Notes: generated by a model not told the origin, from the sequence alone. Shown: positions 43,301 to 56,210, numbered from the stretch's first letter. The stretch is 64,000 nucleotides of DNA from Roseiflexus castenholzii DSM 13941 (GCF_000017805.1 NC_009767.1:4257001-4321000), one strand, 5' to 3'. Made by a program: numbers and translations.

Positions 43301-46300
43301 TCGCAGAAGAGCACTGAAATATCTGCTCATCGACCTGGGCGAGGTGACGCTGCCGCCTTTCCGATTTTTCGGCTCGCAGAAGAGCACTGAAATCCTCGTC
43401 GTTGTAAACAGAAACCGAGACCAACGTATTTCCGATTTTTCGGCTCGCAGAAGAGCACTGAAATGTGTTCGACGCCGCGCGCGGGCTGTCGGGCTTTGAT
43501 TTCCGATTTTTCGGCTCGCAGAAGAGCACTGAAATCCTGAACCTCGCCAGGAATATCGACGCCGCCAAACTCTTTCCGATTTTTCGGCTCGCAGAAGAGC
43601 ACTGAAATCAGACATGTGCAGCGTCAATGGAGTGACGCACGCACTTTCCGATTTTTCGGCTCGCAGAAGAGCACTGAAATTGCTGCATTTGTAAAAAACG
43701 GGGAGTTTAGTCCTGATTTCCGATTTTTCGGCTCGCAGAAGAGCACTGAAATAAAAAGGCCTCTGGGAGCCATTATAAGGCGCGAAAATTTCCGATTTTT
43801 CGGCTCGCAGAAGAGCACTGAAATCCTTATGCTCGACATCGTAAGCGCGCCGCTGCCGACTTTCCGATTTTTCGGCTCGCAGAAGAGCACTGAAATCAAA
43901 ACCTGCAACGGCGAACAACATCGCATCCATCACTTTCCGATTTTTCGGCTCGCAGAAGAGCACTGAAATCATCATGGATGAGTCGACGATGAGTCGCACG
44001 ATAAGCTTTCCGATTTTTCGGCTCGCAGAAGAGCACTGAAATGCGTCAGCGCGGTGAGCGCAGGCAGCGCCAGGCTGCCGTTTCCGATTTTTCGGCTCGC
44101 AGAAGAGCACTGAAATGCTGGTATCGTCACGGTGCTAAACCGGCGAGGATTGGCTTTCCGATTTTTCGGCTCGCAGAAGAGCACTGAAATTGTCTACACG
44201 ACAGGTACTCGGGAGTTTATCGAGGCCTTTCCGATTTTTCGGCTCGCAGAAGAGCACTGAAATGGCTCGATGTACTTGCCAGCGGGCGACGATCAAATTG
44301 GCTTTCCGATTTTTCGGCTCGCAGAAGAGCACTGAAATCTGATCTCATTCCTTGTCAGACCAACAACACTGCGTTTTCCGATTTTTCGGCTCGCAGAAGA
44401 GCACTGAAATGTCTGGACGATCGATGCGGGAATGTTAGCAAGCACGTTTCCGATTTTTCGGCTCGCAGAAGAGCACTGAAATTCGGTCTTTGTGGCGGTC
44501 AAGCGGGCGATTGGACGCTTTCCGATTTTTCGGCTCGCAGAAGAGCACTGAAATCTGTCACTGATGAGACGCTCATCAGTAACCGCAGCTTTCCGATTTT
44601 TCGGCTCGCAGAAGAGCACTGAAATGATGACATGGAACGGCGTTCGCGGTTGGAGCGCCTGTTTCCGATTTTTCGGCTCGCAGAAGAGCACTGAAATTGC
44701 GTGCATGAAGGCGTCTTGGCCTGAAGACGCTCACTTTCCGATTTTTCGGCTCGCAGAAGAGCACTGAAATAAACTCGCGCGCGCGGGCGAGGAGGGGGTC
44801 GTCGGATTTCCGATTTTTCGGCTCGCAGAAGAGCACTGAAATTGAAGGTATACGTAACGGTATAAACTGGTGACGGACTTTCCGATTTTTCGGCTCGCAG
44901 AAGAGCACTGAAATGATGGAAGATCGAGGGAATCGAATTCGCGTCGCCGGCTTTCCGATTTTTCGGCTCGCAGAAGAGCACTGAAATCACGCATTCACAC
45001 GCGTCCGCCTACAGGCATATACACCTTTCCGATTTTTCGGCTCGCAGAAGAGCACTGAAATTCGCGCGCGCGCGAGTACTGCTTCCACCGCCGGACCCTT
45101 TCCGATTTTTCGGCTCGCAGAAGAGCACTGAAATCGTTCGGCGCGTGATGAGTTGATTACGCGCTCAATTTCCGATTTTTCGGCTCGCAGAAGAGCACTG
45201 AAATGCAGGGAGGGCATGAGATCGGCAAGCGCATCGTGCGCTTTCCGATTTTTCGGCTCGCAGAAGAGCACTGAAATTTCAGAGCCTTGTCCAATTCCAA
45301 GGCGACTTCCGCTTTCCGATTTTTCGGCTCGCAGAAGAGCACTGAAATGCTGGTCGAACTTTGTGGGTAGGAGGCACTAAACCGCTTTCCGATTTTTCGG
45401 CTCGCAGAAGAGCACTGAAATCACCTTTACTGAATAATACATGTTGACAAGAATGTCATCTTTCCGATTTTTCGGCTCGCAGAAGAGCACTGAAATTTGA
45501 CGTGCGTGTCCGGCGTCTCACGCGACGCTGCTTTTCCGATTTTTCGGCTCGCAGAAGAGCACTGAAATTCGACCGCGCGCGCGCGGCGGTTAAGCACAAA
45601 TGCTTTCCGATTTTTCGGCTCGCAGAAGAGCACTGAAATTCAGGACGGTCACCAGCGCTGGAGCATCGACGTAGCTTTCCGATTTTTCGGCTCGCAGAAG
45701 AGCACTGAAATCAGATTACACTAATGTACAATTTACATCTATCCTTCTTTCCGATTTTTCGGCTCGCAGAAGAGCACTGAAATCCATATCTCTTATATTC
45801 CTGACGTGATAATCATACCCTTTCCGATTTTTCGGCTCGCAGAAGAGCACTGAAATACCAACGACGCCGAAGCGCCGGCGGTTATGGTGCGCTTTCCGAT
45901 TTTTCGGCTCGCAGAAGAGCACTGAAATCTTATGCCTTATGAGGAGGACAAAAATGTGACTCTTCTTTCCGATTTTTCGGCTCGCAGAAGAGCACTGAAA
46001 TGGCGCAATACACGGCGCCTTGGTAATTGTTGAAAAACTTTCCGATTTTTCGGCTCGCAGAAGAGCACTGAAATTAAGTACGGTCGTCAATAGTACTTCC
46101 GGCGTGCCAATTTCCGATTTTTCGGCTCGCAGAAGAGCACTGAAATCAAAAGTACAAAACTTCTTCTCACCGAAAAAATCGAACTTTCCGATTTTTCGGC
46201 TCGCAGAAGAGCACTGAAATGCTGGGTGATGCGGGGCAAGCTGTTGAATCGTTGGTTTCCGATTTTTCGGCTCGCAGAAGAGCACTGAAATCCGTCGTGG

Positions 46301-49300
46301 TGCGGGTACAGTCCAAGCAATCCGTCTTTCCGATTTTTCGGCTCGCAGAAGAGCACTGAAATGCATTAAGCGCTCTATTTTTGCATCGAAAATAGTCGCT
46401 TTCCGATTTTTCGGCTCGCAGAAGAGCACTGAAATCTTACAGTCAATTGACAATATTACAGGCGATTGGTCTTTCCGATTTTTCGGCTCGCAGAAGAGCA
46501 CTGAAATTCGGGATCGTATGCGTGGTACTACAAAGGGCCCGCGCTTTCCGATTTTTCGGCTCGCAGAAGAGCACTGAAATTCTTACCCCGCCAATAATGC
46601 AGCGCCGGACCATCCGCTTTCCGATTTTTCGGCTCGCAGAAGAGCACTGAAATTTCTAGTTTGATGATGAGCGACTGCGCGTCTTAGCTTTCCGATTTTT
46701 CGGCTCGCAGAAGAGCACTGAAATGTATATGACTTGTACAGGCGAACAGTGTACACCTCATTTCCGATTTTTCGGCTCGCAGAAGAGCACTGAAATCCAA
46801 TCGTATATATCTTATATTCCTAACGTGATAATCTTTCCGATTTTTCGGCTCGCAGAAGAGCACTGAAATCTCGCGACTTGACGCGCGACCTGATGCTCTG
46901 GGGTTTCCGATTTTTCGGCTCGCAGAAGAGCACTGAAATAGAAGTTTTGTTTTGGCGGGAAAACTGTGGTTTTACAATCTTTCCGATTTTTCGGCTCGCA
47001 GAAGAGCACTGAAATCGGCAGGAACAGCGCGCCAGCCTTCGAGCTCCGTGTATTTCCGATTTTTCGGCTCGCAGAAGAGCACTGAAATTGCCCAAAAAAA
47101 ACCGGCGACACGCTTCCATTGTGTTTCCGATTTTTCGGCTCGCAGAAGAGCACTGAAATTGGTGCAGTCTCTGGACTCCATCCAGGCGCTGCGTGGTTTC
47201 CGATTTTTCGGCTCGCAGAAGAGCACTGAAATCGATAATACGCCTGATAATACGTTGTTGCATGCGATTTCCGATTTTTCGGCTCGCAGAAGAGCACTGA
47301 AATCTTCCGCGGTTTTGCGTACTTCCGCGTACTCCGGCGTTTTCCGATTTTTCGGCTCACAGAAGAGCACTGAAATTCGGCAGATCCATGTCTTGCACGT
47401 TGACCGACCAGTTTCCGATTTTTCGGCTCGCAGAAGAGCACTGAAATCTTCCGACGCCGACGCCGGAGTACGCAGAAATTCGCTTTCCGATTTTTCGGCT
47501 CGCAGAAGAGCACTGAAATATGTGACGGTCTGCGATATGTTTCAGGGCAACATACTTTCCGATTTTTCGGCTCGCAGAAGAGCACTGAAATGTGCCATTC
47601 CGCACGAAGGAAGGAATACCGCTGCGATTTCCGATTTTTCGGCTCGCAGAAGAGCACTGAAATCCGATCCGAGCGTGCTCTATTTACCGTGTTTTCGAGT
47701 TTCCGATTTTTCGGCTCGCAGAAGAGCACTGAAATATTCTGATTTCGACGCTCTCTTGTGGCTTCAACCACTTTCCGATTTTTCGGCTCGCAGAAGAGCA
47801 CTGAAATCCTCTCACCACCATTTTCGCTATGTCGGCATCGGCTTTCCGATTTTTCGGCTCGCAGAAGAGCACTGAAATGCATTCCCTGATGGAGGACGGC
47901 ATGGATTGGATAATTTCCGATTTTTCGGCTCGCAGAAGAGCACTGAAATCGAGCGCCGACGGGCGCTGGTGGTCAGCGCGCTGCTTTCCGATTTTTCGGC
48001 TCGCAGAAGAGCACTGAAATTGAACAAAACTTTGGTCGATACCGGCCACTTTTTTCTTTCCGATTTTTCGGCTCGCAGAAGAGCACTGAAATAAAGTTCA
48101 ATACCTGGAAAAACTTTACCTCGCAAATTTCCGATTTTTCGGCTCGCAGAAGAGCACTGAAATATTCGTAGTCCGGTTATCTGCTGGTCCTTATCGAACC
48201 TTTCCGATTTTTCGGCTCGCAGAAGAGCACTGAAATACAATCTCGACGTAGCACAGTCGCCAACCCGGGTTATTTCCGATTTTTCGGCTCGCAGAAGAGC
48301 ACTGAAATCCCGAAGTGGTATGGACAGACCCCGACATATGCTCGTTTCCGATTTTTCGGCTCGCAGAAGAGCACTGAAATCTTGTACCCGCTGACAGTAT
48401 TCCCCCCCCGTTTCACTTTCCGATTTTTCGGCTCGCAGAAGAGCACTGAAATGTCGCTCCCTCTCCAACGCCGCCGGATTGACCTAAATTTCCGATTTTT
48501 CGGCTCGCAGAAGAGCACTGAAATTGAAACGAATGTCGCTTTCGCCGCGAATGTCTCATCCTTTCCGATTTTTCGGCTCGCAGAAGAGCACTGAAATCCG
48601 GTCAAGCGCACCGTCAGGCAGCACCAAGCCTGACTTTCCGATTTTTCGGCTCGCAGAAGAGCACTGAAATGCGATCCAGAGCGTTCTCCAACTCGTAAGG
48701 TTGTAAGTTTCCGATTTTTCGGCTCGCAGAAGAGCACTGAAATCGCTTTTCGCCGCGTTCAGCGCGCTGCGCACGGCGTTTTCCGATTTTTCGGCTCGCA
48801 GAAGAGCACTGAAATCGACTGTCATATGGGGATGCCGGTACATCGAGTGACTTTCCGATTTTTCGGCTCGCAGAAGAGCACTGAAATTCGAGCATCAGCA
48901 CTGGCGGGGTTGTTGGACACGGCAAGCTTTCCGATTTTTCGGCTCGCAGAAGAGCACTGAAATCCCTGCCGCCAAAACGCTTGCGCGGCAGGCTGGAACT
49001 TTCCGATTTTTCGGCTCGCAGAAGAGCACTGAAATTTGACTATCTTGTTGCAACGTATCCTTATGGGGAATTTCCGATTTTTCGGCTCGCAGAAGAGCAC
49101 TGAAATTTTCCCTTTCGAAATTGCTCGATAGAGAAGAATCGCACTTTCCGATTTTTCGGCTCGCAGAAGAGCACTGAAATTGCTATCGAGCATCTCTCCA
49201 GAACGTCGTCCGGTATCACTTTCCGATTTTTCGGCTCGCAGAAGAGCACTGAAATACAAGCGCAGGAAGTCAATCCATTGACCGCCGCCCTTTCCGATTT

Positions 49301-52300
49301 TTCGGCTCGCAGAAGAGCACTGAAATATGAACTCACCCGCACCGGACACCCAATCGCGGAGCCTTTCCGATTTTTCGGCTCGCAGAAGAGCACTGAAATT
49401 CCTGAAGGAAAGAAGCATTCTGTACGACCTAGTTGTTTCCGATTTTTCGGCTCGCAGAAGAGCACTGAAATGCCGAGGGCGTCGGCGTCGAGGATTGCGC
49501 GGAGACCTTTCCGATTTTTCGGCTCGCAGAAGAGCACTGAAATATCAGTACTGTGGCCGGTTTCCTGGCGCTAGCGCCATTTCCGATTTTTCGGCTCGCA
49601 GAAGAGCACTGAAATTCTTCGTGGGCGACGCAAAGGCGAGCAAACTCACGCGTTTCCGATTTTTCGGCTCGCAGAAGAGCACTGAAATTGTTACACTTCA
49701 TACTCGGAGACTGGCTTCCGCCACCTTTCCGATTTTTCGGCTCGCAGAAGAGCACTGAAATAGACGACAACCGCGCCGCGCAGCGCCTGGACGGATTTCC
49801 GATTTTTCGGCTCGCAGAAGAGCACTGAAATCCATGCCTGTTGCTACTACCATTGCCCTATTAGCGTTTCCGATTTTTCGGCTCGCAGAAGAGCACTGAA
49901 ATTTCGACGACCTGCGGCGGCATCTTCTCCAGCGCCTGTTTCCGATTTTTCGGCTCGCAGAAGAGCACTGAAATCCGTCGGAAGTTGCGCGAAGGGAAGT
50001 CGGCGCGATGATCTTTCCGATTTTTCGGCTCGCAGAAGAGCACTGAAATCTCGCAATCGCGCTCCACGCCGCAGACGCAGCGTTTTTTCCGATTTTTCGG
50101 CTCGCAGAAGAGCACTGAAATCCGATTGTGCGGCAGTTCCCGACGCCGCCATCGCTGCGCTTTCCGATTTTTCGGCTCGCAGAAGAGCACTGAAATTCAT
50201 CAACCATCACAGACGCTCTCACCATCCGATACCTTTCCGATTTTTCGGCTCGCAGAAGAGCACTGAAATGTCGAACATGTGCCGCGTCCCGTCATCATCG
50301 AAATTTTCCGATTTTTCGGCTCGCAGAAGAGCACTGAAATGCGACGCATGCGACGCTTGCGTGAGAAACGTGACATCCTTTCCGATTTTTCGGCTCGCAG
50401 AAGAGCACTGAAATTTCGTCAGCGCCTTCATCAACCATCACAGACGCTCTCTTTCCGATTTTTCGGCTCGCAGAAGAGCACTGAAATGCAAGCGTCGCGC
50501 ACAAAACAGTTCGTAATCCGAACGTTTCCGATTTTTCGGCTCGCAGAAGAGCACTGAAATGCGCCGGTCGGGTGCTCGATATTGCCTTGTTGCGCCGACT
50601 TTCCGATTTTTCGGCTCGCAGAAGAGCACTGAAATTTCGGCATCTGTGAGGAGGGGGCGCGAAAGGAGGCTTTTTCCGATTTTTCGGCTCGCAGAAGAGC
50701 ACTGAAATCCTTCCCGGCTTCCCGGCGCCGGTTCCGGCTGCCGGTTTTCCGATTTTTCGGCTCGCAGAAGAGCACTGAAATTATTGCAATCGCATCGGTC
50801 GCGTCGTCGGCGATTGCTTTCCGATTTTTCGGCTCGCAGAAGAGCACTGAAATTCGATCAGTTTTGTCAAGACTTCTCGATATGCCGGATTTCCGATTTT
50901 TCGGCTCGCAGAAGAGCACTGAAATTCCGTTTTTCGTCTTGTCGTCTCATGTTGTCACCTTTCCGATTTTTCGGCTCGCAGAAGAGCACTGAAATGCACA
51001 TCGCGGATAAGCGCGTAGAGCGTTATATGCATTTCCGATTTTTCGGCTCGCAGAAGAGCACTGAAATTGGGTGTTGTATGCTTGACTATGCGCGCGTTCG
51101 ATGCTTTCCGATTTTTCGGCTCGCAGAAGAGCACTGAAATCCGGTCGGTCTTGTCGCGCGGCGCTGCGCATCGTATTTCCGATTTTTCGGCTCGCAGAAG
51201 AGCACTGAAATCGCAGCGCCTGGATGTCATCCAGCGAGCGCAACACTTTCCGATTTTTCGGCTCGCAGAAGAGCACTGAAATCTCAACCGCGCGCCGGAG
51301 ATCGCTGAACAACTCCTCTTTCCGATTTTTCGGCTCGCAGAAGAGCACTGAAATTGCTCAATGCTGCTGGCGCCATTGCGAGGATGATTGCTTTCCGATT
51401 TTTCGGCTCGCAGAAGAGCACTGAAATTGAGATCGCGCGTCGGATTGGATGCTCGCATATCACTTTCCGATTTTTCGGCTCGCAGAAGAGCACTGAAATC
51501 CGGTGTGCTATGAGCGTGATGTTCCGGGCGACGACTTTCCGATTTTTCGGCTCGCAGAAGAGCACTGAAATACAAACGCAGGAAGTCAATCCATTGACCA
51601 CCGCCGATTTCCGATTTTTCGGCTCGCAGAAGAGCACTGAAATCGCAGCGTGACGGCGTGGGGGGTCAGATTTACCAGTTTCCGATTTTTCGGCTCGCAG
51701 AAGAGCACTGAAATTGGTCGTCTCCGTCGCCGCTCCCGCCCTCCCCGGACTTTCCGATTTTTCGGCTCGCAGAAGAGCACTGAAATCTACGAGTCAAATA
51801 ATCGACACAATCACGCCGCGTCATCTTTCCGATTTTTCGGCTCGCAGAAGAGCACTGAAATGCGTATGACTGGCGCCTGAACGCGAGTAGTTGATTCCTT
51901 TCCGATTTTTCGGCTCGCAGAAGAGCACTGAAATTGTCCAGCCATGCCAGCCTTCTTTCCACCCAGTCTCTTTCCGATTTTTCGGCTCGCAGAAGAGCAC
52001 TGAAATATGAAGGTAAGTACGGCGGAGCGTATGGATTGACTTTTCCGATTTTTCGGCTCGCAGAAGAGCACTGAAATCGCGCTCGATAACCACGCGCGCG
52101 CGCGCGTCGTCTTTCCGATTTTTCGGCTCGCAGAAGAGCACTGAAATGTCATACTCATCAACGCTGATCCCCATCAACACGTTGCTTTCCGATTTTTCGG
52201 CTCGCAGAAGAGCACTGAAATCCTCTCGCTCACGTCGAGCGCGATACATGTCGAATCTTTCCGATTTTTCGGCTCGCAGAAGAGCACTGAAATTCGTAAT

Positions 52301-55300
52301 TGATCGCTTCGCTCAGCATCCGATAGTGATTTTCCGATTTTTCGGCTCGCAGAAGAGCACTGAAATGCGTAGTAACACGGTAGCAGCGTACTGTGTTCAT
52401 CGTCTTTCCGATTTTTCGGCTCGCAGAAGAGCACTGAAATCTGTACGTGGTGTCAGCAACAAGACAGTGCCACTTTCTTTCCGATTTTTCGGCTCGCAGA
52501 AGAGCACTGAAATATGTCGACAAAAATCAGCGCATCAACCTGTATTACTTTCCGATTTTTCGGCTCGCAGAAGAGCACTGAAATTTTTCGAGCGAAACAA
52601 GCTTATCAACCATATCGCGGCTTTCCGATTTTTCGGCTCGCAGAAGAGCACTGAAATTTTTGACCGAGCAAAAAGTTTACAGAGTCAATTAACTTTCCGA
52701 TTTTTCGGCTCGCAGAAGAGCACTGAAATCCGAGAATCAGGGCGTTATTGTAATTCAATCCCGACTTTCCGATTTTTCGGCTCGCAGAAGAGCACTGAAA
52801 TATGAACTCACCCGCACCGGACACCCAATCGCGGAGCCTTTCCGATTTTTCGGCTCGCAGAAGAGCACTGAAATCTTTACCACAAGACATAACACAAATA
52901 TCCTTTGTAGCTTTCCGATTTTTCGGCTCGCAGAAGAGCACTGAAATTGTTAAACAACGTGCATTGGTTTAGAAGGACTGGTAAACTTTCCGATTTTTCG
53001 GCTCGCAGAAGAGCACTGAAATTGTACAAACCTGGCAATCGGTGTAAACGGGTTGAATTTCCGATTTTTCGGCTCGCAGAAGAGCACTGAAATGATTGTC
53101 TTGCGTGTCGCTCCACGAGACCTGACTCGCTTTCCGATTTTTCGGCTCGCAGAAGAGCACTGAAATTGCAGGTTTCGGGAAATTATCAGGAGGAACGGTA
53201 GCCTTTCCGATTTTTCGGCTCGCAGAAGAGCACTGAAATCGGAAGGGATGTCATCTTCTCCTTGGTCGATAGAATTTCCGATTTTTCGGCTCGCAGAAGA
53301 GCACTGAAATATCTCATCGCCAATCGATCGCTCTCGCCGCAAGTGGCTTTCCGATTTTTCGGCTCGCAGAAGAGCACTGAAATACGGTTCGGGTTACAAC
53401 AAGCGCCCCGGCGAGTTTGCTTTCCGATTTTTCGGCTCGCAGAAGAGCACTGAAATGGCGTTACGCGCCGCCGAGCGTTGCGCGCCGCGCACTCTTTCCG
53501 ATTTTTCGGCTCGCAGAAGAGCACTGAAATCTTCAGATCGAGACGCCTCCAAAAGTTTTTTCTTTCTTTCCGATTTTTCGGCTCGCAGAAGAGCACTGAA
53601 ATCAAGATTGTCGCCAATTCGCCTGTCTGCTCTGTGTGTTTCCGATTTTTCGGCTCGCAGAAGAGCACTGAAATCATGGACAACCACGCGCCAACCCCGA
53701 TCGGTGGTCGTCTTTCCGATTTTTCGGCTCGCAGAAGAGCACTGAAATCCGTACTTACCTTCATTGGTGTACGGCGGCGAGATGCTTTCCGATTTTTCGG
53801 CTCGCAGAAGAGCACTGAAATTCTGTCCGAGACGGTTCACAATCGGTTCGATTTTGCCTTTCCGATTTTTCGGCTCGCAGAAGAGCACTGAAATCTAAGA
53901 GCATACGAAAAGAAGTTACTGCTATAAAGATTTCCGATTTTTCGGCTCGCAGAAGAGCACTGAAATTGAAACTCAAGGGTGGGTCGCACCGATGTTTCCT
54001 GCTTTCCGATTTTTCGGCTCGCAGAAGAGCACTGAAATTCCCTTTTTCCTTGATCCAAACCTCGATGTCCGCTTTCCGATTTTTCGGCTCGCAGAAGAGC
54101 ACTGAAATACCCTAAGATTTTCTTCTTGTTGTTTTACGACAACATTTCCGATTTTTCGGCTCGCAGAAGAGCACTGAAATAATACTATTTGAGCGTAGCA
54201 ATGCGCATGCTTGCACCTTTCCGATTTTTCGGCTCGCAGAAGAGCACTGAAATACGTCATGGCGCGCCGCCAAAAAGCCGCGCTAACGCTTTCCGATTTT
54301 TCGGCTCGCAGAAGAGCACTGAAATAGGTCGAGCGCGAGTTGCCTCACGTCCTCAAGTGATTTCCGATTTTTCGGCTCGCAGAAGAGCACTGAAATTTCC
54401 GCCCGCGCTGGCGCGCCACGCGCGGGCGACGGCCTTTCCGATTTTTCGGCTCGCAGAAGAGCACTGAAATCGGTGCTGTTGTAGCGTCGTGACGGTGCGA
54501 TTTTCTCGCTTTCCGATTTTTCGGCTCGCAGAAGAGCACTGAAATTTCCCGATTCGTGGTGGTCGTATGGATGGGATGACTTTCCGATTTTTCGGCTCGC
54601 AGAAGAGCACTGAAATCGCGGGGTGCTCAAAAACCACGCAGAGCCCCGCTCGTGTTTCCGATTTTTCGGCTCGCAGAAGAGCACTGAAATCACAGGCGGC
54701 GGCGGACACAGCGATGCGTTGATGGCGCGTTTCCGATTTTTCGGCTCGCAGAAGAGCACTGAAATCTTTGTGATGCCGGTATCGGCGCGACAAATGTCTG
54801 ATTACGTTTCCGATTTTTCGGCTCGCAGAAGAGCACTGAAATACAATTATTCCTTCGGCCGAGCGTTTGCGTTCAAAGTTTCCGATTTTTCGGCTCGCAG
54901 AAGAGCACTGAAATATTTATTGCGCGACGCGCAGACACGCGGCTTGATTGAGTTTCCGATTTTTCGGCTCGCAGAAGAGCACTGAAATCTCGTAGAGCTC
55001 GGAATGACACGCAAGGATTGCATTCAGTTTCCGATTTTTCGGCTCGCAGAAGAGCACTGAAATTATGACGGCGACCCCGGCTGGTATTGCCGTGACGGTT
55101 TCCGATTTTTCGGCTCGCAGAAGAGCACTGAAATATCAGATCGTTGAGCCTGGGGAAGAGTACATCATAGGTTTCCGATTTTTCGGCTCGCAGAAGAGCA
55201 CTGAAATATACAGTAGATCATGCTGTCTGCTTGACTATGTGCGGTTTCCGATTTTTCGGCTCGCAGAAGAGCACTGAAATCGGCAAAACAGATCGCGCTC

Positions 55301-55791
55301 GCGCGCCCGCGCGCGGGTTTCCGATTTTTCGGCTCGCAGAAGAGCACTGAAATATTTCAGAGAGGGCCATCCTTTCAATTACGTCGCCGGGTTTCCGATT
55401 TTTCGGCTCGCAGAAGAGCACTGAAATATCAATGACCTATTCTCACCATCTTGCACCCGCGCAAGGTTTCCGATTTTTCGGCTCGCAGAAGAGCACTGAA
55501 ATTGGTTGGTCGCTGGGGGTGGAGCGTCACGCCGCCGGTTTCCGATTTTTCGGCTCGCAGAAGAGCACTGAAATGTTATCAGAGCAGAAGATCGTTTCGC
55601 TCATCGATACGTTTCCGATTTTTCGGCTCGCAGAAGAGCACTGAAATTCAGGGAACGCGGGAATAAGCGCGCGACAAGCGCCAAAGTTTCCGATTTTTCG
55701 GCTCGCAGAAGAGCACTGAAATAGGTCGCAATTGGACCGCCGTCAATATGCAAAACGTGTTTCCGATTTTTCGGCTCGCAGAAGAGCACTG
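40314..55791 (+). CRISPR. CRISPR array, 214 repeats by my count, 213 spacers
   Basis: The 36-bp repeat begins TTTCCGATTTTTCGG and ends GAGCACTGAAAT, with spacers mostly 35-41 bp and a mean period of 72.5. The ending ACTGAAAT resembles the ATTGAAAS handle of type I-B and III crRNAs and sets the direction as left to right. Almost all copies are identical. The copy at 47341 has one change (GGCTCACAG for GGCTCGCAG), and the last, at 55760-55791, stops at CACTG and runs into poly-C. In the last 16 repeats the base before the repeat is always G; in the first 30 it is C in 24. One 37-nt spacer occurs twice (49327-49363 and 52802-52838). The many open frames across the array are by-products. Confidence 0.98.
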
Positions 55792-55825
55792 CCCCCCTAA
55801 TCTCCCGCACGCGGGGGGGTAAGGG

Positions 55826-55936
55826 GGGTAAGGGGGGCAACTTGCCGAGGTCGGGCGCAGAATGCGCATGGCACGAGCGGCGGTTCGGCGCTGCACCGGG
55901 TAAGGGGGGCAACTTGCCGAGGTCGGGCGCAGAATG
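55826..55936. repeat. 39-bp direct repeat flanking a 33-bp insert beyond the array
   Basis: 55826-55864 (starts GGGTAAGGGGGGCAACTTGC, ends GGGCGCAGAATG) is repeated exactly at 55898-55936, a period of 72. The bases between, 55865-55897, are unrelated. It lies in the GC-rich patch directly after the truncated last repeat. Confidence 0.82.
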
Positions 55937-55953
55937 AGGGAGATTGCGAAGGA

Positions 55954-56101
55954 GCAACCCCCCGCACGCGGGGGGAAGGGTTGTCAAAACGGGTAATCCT
56001 CCTCGTTCTCCTCGGCAACCCCCCATACACGGGGGAAAGGAGGCTCACCGGCGAGACATATACCGGCGGCAGCGGGCAACCCCCGCACGCGGGGAAAGGG
56101 A
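55954..56101 (-). CRISPR. Relict three-repeat array, type I-E-like
   Basis: GCAACCCCC-type units start at 55954, 56015 and 56076, exactly 61 bases apart. On the minus strand they read CCTTTCCCCGCGTGCGGGGG followed by TTGCC, with small differences. This palindromic GC-rich form and the 61-base period (about 28-29 plus 32-33) are those of type I-E arrays. Further damaged units may lie at 55793 and 56209. No I-E cas genes are in the window. The intervals carry two different 33-35-base sequences. Confidence 0.6.
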
Positions 56102-56102
56102 T

Positions 56103-56210
56103 AATGCAGGCTCACAACACAAGGAGACCGGTTGGCAACCTTTACGGCGCGAATGTAATCTCGATAATCCTGCATAAATGCAGGCTCACGACACAAGGAG
56201 ACCGGTTGGC
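56103..56210. repeat. 34-bp direct repeat flanking a 40-bp insert
   Basis: 56103-56136 (starts AATGCAGGCTCAC, ends GAGACCGGTTGGC) recurs at 56177-56210 with one mismatch, a period of 74. The 40 bases between are unrelated. It follows immediately after the relict I-E-like units. Confidence 0.8.

Noticed and set aside
40314..55791. Dozens of 60-350-codon open frames on both strands inside the array, such as those reading FRFFGSQKSTEI or SDFSARRRALK repeatedly
   Set aside because: The 36-bp repeat lacks stop codons in several frames and spacers rarely add them, so the frames arise from repeat periodicity.
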